Source: Magnaporthiopsis rhizophila (lineage: Eukaryota; Ascomycota; Sordariomycetes; Magnaporthales; Magnaporthaceae). From it: a stretch of DNA of 64,000 nucleotides. The DNA lies in contig PYSS01000086.1 in NCBI GenBank assembly GCA_003049465.1, positions 62,001 to 126,000 on the forward strand, read 5' to 3'. Positions 58,723 to 64,000 of this stretch are shown here, piece after piece. The notes beneath the pieces were generated by a model that ran no database searches, was not told the origin of the DNA, and saw only the letters and a program-made list of their open reading frames with translations. The position numbers were made by a program, and so were the translations under genes. How positions within the stretch are numbered: the stretch's first letter is position 1; the number at the start of each line of letters is the position of its first letter.

Positions 58723-59780
58723 ATGGCCTTCAGCTCTCCCCGAGCTGGGCTTTCGATTTCGAGGCGGGTCTTGCAGCAGCAGTGCAAGGCCCCCTTGCCT
58801 TTCCAGCCCTTCGCCTTCCCCGCCGCCGCAAGATGCTTCTCCAGGTCGCCGGCTCGACAACAGGAAGCGTCGTCCATCGAGGACCGCACCGCCGCCGACC
58901 CCGCCGGGGACGTCGTCGCCAAAGATGCGCCCAACGAGCAGGACATGCCCCGGTGGGCAAAAACACCCGACAGGATGAAAGCGCCCTTCTCTCTCGCCAT
59001 ACCAAAGGAGGGTGACGAGAAACCCGCTTGGAAGGTCAACGAGGACCCAGCCGTTCTCGACGAATTCTACGACCGGTTTCTCGGCCGCGGGGGACATAAG
59101 CTGCTTCCGGAGGAGCTCAAGTGGCTTGCGGTGACACATAAGAGCTACGACCAGGGGAGGAGAGGGTTCAACACGAGGCTCGCACATTTTGGTACGACCC
59201 CCTCCTTGACTGCCGTTTGATGTATAGTCGAGGACAAGCAAGGCCGGGAGCTAACAACTTTCGCGGGGATTTCTTCACACTCTACAGGGCGACAATTGTT
59301 GATATTGGAGGCGATCAGATTCATCATGGCCAACCCCGCCGCCACTCGAGCGGCGCCGGCAGACGAGCCGGCAGACGAGCCGGCAGACGAGCCAGTTGTC
59401 GAGCCAGTTGCTGAGCCGGAGGGTTTTCGCCAACCGTTCGAGCACCCTGCGCTGGCCAACATCGACAAGTTGTCGCTGGTGCAGCCCCAGACTCTTCTCT
59501 CTCAAAAAAGACTCACCAAACTTGCGCTGAGGAACGGACTGAATAACGTGGTCAGGTGGATACCAAGAAATGTGAGTTTGATTGTCCATTGCACACTGCA
59601 TCTGACATCTGATGGCCTTACTGATGTTTTTTTTAGACCAAAAACCTGGACAAATCCGGTCAAGTCATCGTTCTGCACTCGGCGCTATACGCTATAGTAG
59701 GAGCCCTATCCCTTCAGAATGGCGCCGCGGTTGCGTCCAGGATATGTAGAGACAGAATTTTGTCTCGCATAGATATCTAG
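58723..59780 (+). CDS. mrpl15: Mitochondrial ribosomal protein mL57 (RNase III fold, MRPL15 type)
   Basis: Exons 58723-59191, 59288-59571 and 59637-59780 (897 nt) give 298 aa. Donors are GTACGA and GTGAGT; acceptors TACAG and TTTTAG. The gene encodes a mitoribosome large-subunit protein with a catalytically dead RNase III domain. Residues 1-50 form a presequence (RCFSRSPARQ). The RIBOc-like region contains LPEELKWLAVTHKSYDQGRRGFNTRLAHFGRQLL and, in exon 3, VLHSALYAIVGALSLQNGA. A charged insertion holds three ADEP units encoded by a 12-bp repeat (around 59355-59390). The start has an ideal ACCATGG context. Confidence 0.88.
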
Positions 59781-60195
59781 GAAAAAAATGAGTGTCTGGC
59801 GGTGGGGCTGTGTATAACCTGTACAACACCTGGCTATGGCCTCTCGGCTCAGACCAAATACCCAAACGTGCATAAATTTGCGATCCGCGGTTGGAGTGAG
59901 CGAGGAGCCCGCTTGGAGTAATGCCATGAATCTCACAGAATCGGCTTTATAACAGTCCCGATGGGGACGTGGGCCATTGGAGAAGCAAAGCGTGGTTGAG
60001 AGACCCCTGATGAAGCTACAAATCTATTAATTCCTCGGTCAAGCGCTGTGTTATTAAAGCTGTTGCTAAAGTCTGTATATACGTTCCAACCAGATACAGG
60101 TATTTTCCCAAAAATGAATCTTTCCAAACCTTTTGCGCCTTGCCTGCTGAAAAAAGACACGCCCAGATGGGTGAAATAAGAATCCTGACCAAAGG

Positions 60196-60242
<47 letters not shown>

Positions 60243-60281
60243 AGAAGGAAAGTCGGAGTGACGATTGTGCCCCGGCGCCGT
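59781..60281. other. Convergent 3' flanks, mL57 / 2EXR
   Basis: 501 bases between convergent stops. It holds a 43-A run at 60196-60238 and no supported gene. Confidence 0.6.
60196..60238. repeat. Poly-A tract (43 A)
   Basis: Uninterrupted A run in the 3' flank; probably slippage-prone and of uncertain assembled length. Confidence 0.9.
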
Positions 60282-61656
60282 TCATAAGTAGCCCCTGGGA
60301 AGGAAGAGCAGGTCCATTATCCGAATCTCCTTATTTGCTTTGCCCACCTTGAGCCACTGGCCGTCGGGTGTTTTGAAGTGCTTTCCGACCGTCATCTCCC
60401 AGCGGCGGAAGAAGTCCTTGTCGGCGCAGTCCTCCAGCACGCAGAGGCCCTGGGACCAGCGCTCGGGCGGCATGCGCCAGACGTACATGAAGAGGACGAG
60501 CTCGTCGATGTCGCGGAAGACGGTCTTTGCGTACATGGACAGCAGGCCCTGGTGCTTGAAGCAGGCGGCGCTGACGCCCAGGCGGCGGACGCCGCGGCCC
60601 GTGGGGTCGGCCTGGCGCACCACCTCGAACAGCGACCGCAGCAGGCTCAGGTCCAGCTCGCCGAGCAGGGCGACCGTATCCGAGGCCGGGTCCAGGTACA
60701 GCCGATGGTGGAGGTCCGCGACCGAGTCGCCGGCGACCTCGCGGCCGCGACCCTGCGGCGCCACGGCGAGCGGGACGGCGACCGAGTAGCGCGCGAGGGC
60801 CACCTCGCGCGCCTCGAGGCTCACGGACAGCGCGGCTGGGTTTGCGCACTGCGAGTGCCACTGCGGCGGGATGTTGGATCAGTTGTGGGGGTCGACAGAA
60901 GGTGAGAACTAGAGTGAAAAAAGGAGGAAAGTAGACGAAGCCGCCCGACTTAAAATAAACTGGGGCCAGAACACAAAAGGGACAAGAAAGGCCCTGACAA
61001 GTATAACTCTCAGAAAAATAAAAGAGGGAAAAGGCACTTACGTAAATATGCCCGCCATGGCGAAAGTCATCAGCATAATGCAGACGGCGCGTGTGCAGCT
61101 CAACCACACGAGGCTCAAACGACAACTCCCAGACGCGGATGCGCAGCTCGGCGGGCAGCAGCGGGAAGAAGCGGAACCCGTCAGCGCCACCAGGATCAGG
61201 ACGTGCTTGAGGGCCCACCGCGCCTCCATTCCCAAAGGCGGGGTCCCCCTCTTGCTCCTCCACCGGCACCACCCCTGACGCTGCTGCCGTTTCCGGGTCC
61301 GCCGCCGCAGCGGGCGGTGAAGAGGAACAAGAAGAGGAAGATGATGATGATGACGACGATGCTACCACGGCGATGATGGGATGCCACTTATGCTCCTGCG
61401 GTGGTTCCGCGGCGGCCGGCGTCGAGACAGGCGATGGGAGGGGGCTCGTCGTCGTCGTCTTCGTGATTGGCTGCATGTGTTGCGGGTCGCCACCGCTGCT
61501 GCTGCTGACCGCCAGCTTCTCGAGCCGGTGGTCGAGATCGGCGTCCGGGGTGGCCGGCGGGGTCTGGAGGCCGCCGAACAAGGACGACCCGTCGGCGGGC
61601 CCCGGCGGCCGCGCCTGGACGAGGTTGGCGATGCGCAGCCTGTTGGTGGGCGGCAT
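60282..61656 (-). CDS. 2EXR-domain protein
   Basis: Exons 61656-61042 and 60860-60282 (1194 nt) give 397 aa. The intron (GTAAGT donor, CCGCAG acceptor, 181 bases) joins in phase 0 to read HGGHIYWHSQCANPAAL. The 2EXR family is expanded in filamentous fungi and has no established biochemical function. Residues 1-150 are Pro/Ser/Ala-rich with a run of Ser; the domain begins near 180 with FRFFPLLPAELRIRVWELSFEPRVVEL. The C-terminal half holds ALSVSLEAREVALARY, LYLDPASDTVALLG and VFRDIDELVLFMYVW. The ATG at 61656 was preferred over one at 61737 because of its context and because the upstream stretch looks like leader. Confidence 0.82.
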
Positions 61657-63435
61657 GGCCAGGGTGGGCGGGTGGGCGGGCGTGTGTGCTGGTTGAAGAC
61701 AGGTAAAGGTATACAGCTTTCGAGATATGGGTAACAATATCCCCTGGCTTCACCGACCAAGGTGACCACTGACTTGCTTGACTCCGCAAAACCCCCCTTC
61801 AGCTGCGGCGAAACCGAAAAAAGGGCTCACCGTCGCACCTCTCTCTAGCGTCGATTCGGGGTTCCTGGAATTATGGGTCTCCCAAACAAACGGGTTTCCC
61901 AGGCGAGCGAGCTGAACGGCCGTTTTGGCCAAGACGGGTCAAACGGGGTCGGTCTTGGTTTTTTCTTTTCCTTTTTTGTTTGTTTCCCCGGAAGTGATCG
62001 ATCGATCGGTGGGCGGCCTGACGATCATGGAAAGTGTGGGTGGTAGGGAGAGAGGGAAAAAACCTGCTGGAGCGTTGCTTTCCCGATCGTTTGCTTGGCC
62101 ACTTTTTGCTGTTCCTTTTCTGCTCCCGCCAAGAAAAACGGGAGCCCAACAGGAAAAAAAAAAAGATTTTGGTTAAGGATGAAAAGGGAGAGTTGGAGAG
62201 GGTCGAGTCCACAAAAGTCGGGCGCTGCCAGCTCAGCTCTCCTGGTCAGATGCCCGCTGAACATGCGGGCAGACGGGCAGCGGGCTGAAAGCTTACGGCG
62301 CTACGCCCATGCCCGCATGCATGTTGACGTCACGAGAATAGGGTAAAAGAGCGCGAACAACGGCGGGCCCCTGCATCGAATGTCTGTGTGCCAAGATGAG
62401 GCTCATGGATGGGGACAATAAAGGTGAGACAAAGATGGAATGTACGACCGGTCGGAACAAACACCGTTCATTTTTGGCTTTTTTATTGTGTTGGGATGAT
62501 GGCTGCCGTGAGCCGACCCCTCCCTTGGGGTTGTTGGTGCGAGGTTGGATCGTCTTCTCTTGGCGTCCGACCCTCGACTCAGGTTCCCCGCGCGACGATA
62601 CCACCCCGATCGCATCAGGGTTGAGACGCTTCATTGTTCGCTACCGATGCAGTTGCAGCCAACACGAAAAACGATATCCAAATAAAACCAAAAAAAAAGA
62701 GAACTAGTTAGAATAGCCTAAATTAGGATTTAAATGAGTATTTTCTTTTTCGTAATATATATTGTTTTGTTGGAGATTAAAATCATTGAGTTATGCACTT
62801 TTAGGAGACTGGTGTAGGACTCCTGGCAAGCGTCTCGTTTTTTACGCGGGCGGGGCGGGTATGATTGAGGTTTTGAGGGATCGGCGACGATGTGCGTTCC
62901 GATCTCCGATCTGTCGGGTAGTTATTCAGTATGACATCTCTTTCTCCTCGGCATCGCTTCTTGGTTTTTTTTTTAATGTCCCCCACAAGTCATGGCCCTT
63001 GCTTGCACGGGCCGGGAGCTCTATCGAACGCCCGCACTGGGCTCTTAGTGCAGCGCTACAGGGAGAAGCCATGTCGTTTACTGGACCTTGGACAGCTTTA
63101 GGTTTCGTTGTTTTCATCCGCGGGGGTCCGCTCTCGGGGATCAGGTAGATGCCCTACCCCTGCCCAAAGCTTGTTATTCTGTGAAACAGCCTCTAGATTG
63201 AGGATCAGGAAAAGATTCTTTTGTTTTGCATGCCCTCATTCCATCACTGGTTAAACCAGGCAGGTTGTCTAGGGGCCAACATCCTCCATGTAGCCACAAA
63301 GGAATAACTTGATGATAAGAAAGCCCATTTTCATACTCCAGATACAGATTTAACAGACACGGGCTACGTAGGAAGAAAAAAAAAACAAGCAAGAAAACAG
63401 AAGCTACCTCCAAACAGGTCAAACGTGCGCCCAAC
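61657..63435. other. Intergenic, 2EXR promoter side to oxygenase 3' end
   Basis: About 1.8 kb without a supported gene. Bases 62700-62800 are strongly AT-rich (about 20-35% GC by count), unlike the surroundings. Confidence 0.55.
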
Positions 63436-64000
63436 TCACTCCTCCCAATTAATCTTCATGGTGCTAGCCAGCGGCGAAAACGCGCTCTGGTCCGCCGACG
63501 TAAAAGTGCGGAGGCCCGACCAGGCCGGGTCGCGGGGCGGCCTGCCCGCCTGTCCGGGCCACTGCGAGGCCGGGTAGCTCCTGATCTCGCCGCGCGGCCC
63601 CTGGGCGCGCCTGAGCCCGTCGAGCTGCAGCAGCACCTTCATGACCGACGAGAGGGCGACCTGCGAGAAGGGCTCGCCCGCGCACCTATGCGGACCGAGC
63701 CCAAAGTGCACGTACGACTCGAGCGGCCGGTCGAGACGCACCTTCTCGGGGTCCGGGAACGCCGCCGGGTCGTGCGACGCCGTCGTCAGGTCCACGAGAA
63801 CGCGGCTGCCGCGGGCCAGGTTGATCGTGCGGGTCGACGACTCGGACTGAGGGTTGGGGACCGGTCGCGAAAAGGTCGGGTCTTGAGGGTCCGGGACGCA
63901 CGGGATCGTGTCGACCACCGTCTGGTCCGTGACCACGGCGCGGTACAGGGCCACGCAGCCGCGGATCCGGCAGCCCTCCATGGTGCTGTGATTTTGACAG
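63436..64000 (-). CDS. Ppo / linoleate diol synthase-type oxygenase, C-terminal end
   Basis: The visible part is the last 180 residues of a gene continuing right of the window. It matches the P450-like C-terminal domain of psi-producing fatty-acid oxygenases, which pair a haem peroxidase/dioxygenase with a P450 hydroperoxide isomerase to make oxylipins from linoleate. Seen here: the helix block MEGCRIRGCVALYRAV, the substrate-channel region with DLTTASHDPAAFPDPEKVRLDRP, and the haem-binding loop FGLGPHRCAGEP with the axial Cys. It ends with STMKINWEE, the family C-terminus. An acceptor-like AATCACAG at about 63987-63994 suggests an intron just upstream of the visible ATG, so that ATG is probably internal. 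Confidence 0.85.
   Translation of the reverse strand, partial: CQNHSTMEGCRIRGCVALYRAVVTDQTVVDTIPCVPDPQDPTFSRPVPNPQSESSTRTINLARGSRVLVDLTTASHDPAAFPDPEKVRLDRPLESYVHFGLGPHRCAGEPFSQVALSSVMKVLLQLDGLRRAQGPRGEIRSYPASQWPGQAGRPPRDPAWSGLRTFTSADQSAFSPLASTMKINWEE

Noticed and set aside
60378..60905. Plus-strand frame opposite the second 2EXR exon
   Set aside because: Antisense shadow; the minus strand has the family motifs and phase-matched splicing.
1..64000. CRISPR arrays, insertion sequences, bacterial operons or rRNA genes
   Set aside because: None seen; the window is eukaryotic nuclear DNA with spliceosomal introns, and no direct-repeat/spacer pattern or rRNA sequence is present.

Overview
The window comes from the nuclear genome of a filamentous ascomycete, most likely a Sordariomycete and probably Chaetomiaceae. 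The grounds are: short spliceosomal introns (about 50-130 nt, GTRNGT...CTRAC...YAG); GC-rich third codon positions; tRNA genes scattered singly, one with an intron; a two-domain AA9 lytic polysaccharide monooxygenase with a fungal-type CBM1; a GH79 glucuronidase; a Ppo-type fatty-acid oxygenase; a HapX iron regulator; and NLR-like NACHT genes. There are two assembly gaps (8904-8946 and 49858-49908), both beside low-complexity tracts. All exon models were built by hand from splice signals, phase and family similarity; most spliced lengths are exact multiples of three, an internal check.

Left third (0-16.3 kb): the 3' end of an unidentified gene, a secreted GPI-type GH79 beta-glucuronidase, a tRNA-Arg, and then an accessory-looking block. 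That block holds three unrelated NTPase-type genes: a NACHT (NLR-like) protein, a DUF7025-type AAA ATPase on the opposite strand, and a DUF7708-type STAND-like gene whose reading frame carries a TAG 14 codons after its best start. An AT-rich stretch and a 92-aa orphan gene follow.

Middle (18.7-48.4 kb): mostly conserved housekeeping and regulatory genes. These are a C2H2 zinc-finger protein, cytosolic glutamyl-tRNA synthetase divergent from mitochondrial ribosomal protein uL1m, COG2 (Golgi tethering), HapX, a 1863-aa protein with a RasGAP-like segment, Rrp15 (60S biogenesis), mitochondrial [2Fe-2S] ferredoxin divergent from Ugo1 (mitochondrial fusion), and a peroxisomal acyl-CoA thioesterase ending in AKL. 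A gene-poor 5-kb interval lies between hapX and the 1863-aa gene.

Right third (48.7-64 kb): an intron-containing tRNA-Thr, a membrane-anchored lectin-like beta-propeller protein whose intron holds a (GA)n array, AA9-CBM1, a RidA family protein with a GC-AG intron, tRNA-Gly, the H3K56 acetyltransferase Rtt109 divergent from mitochondrial RNase-III-fold ribosomal protein mL57, a 2EXR-domain protein, and the C-terminal end of a Ppo/linoleate-diol-synthase-type oxygenase running off the right edge.

There is no operon logic. Functional links are limited to divergent pairs sharing short promoters (GluRS/uL1m, ferredoxin/Ugo1, Rtt109/mL57) and to the NTPase block at 5-15 kb, which is the best candidate for an undescribed system.
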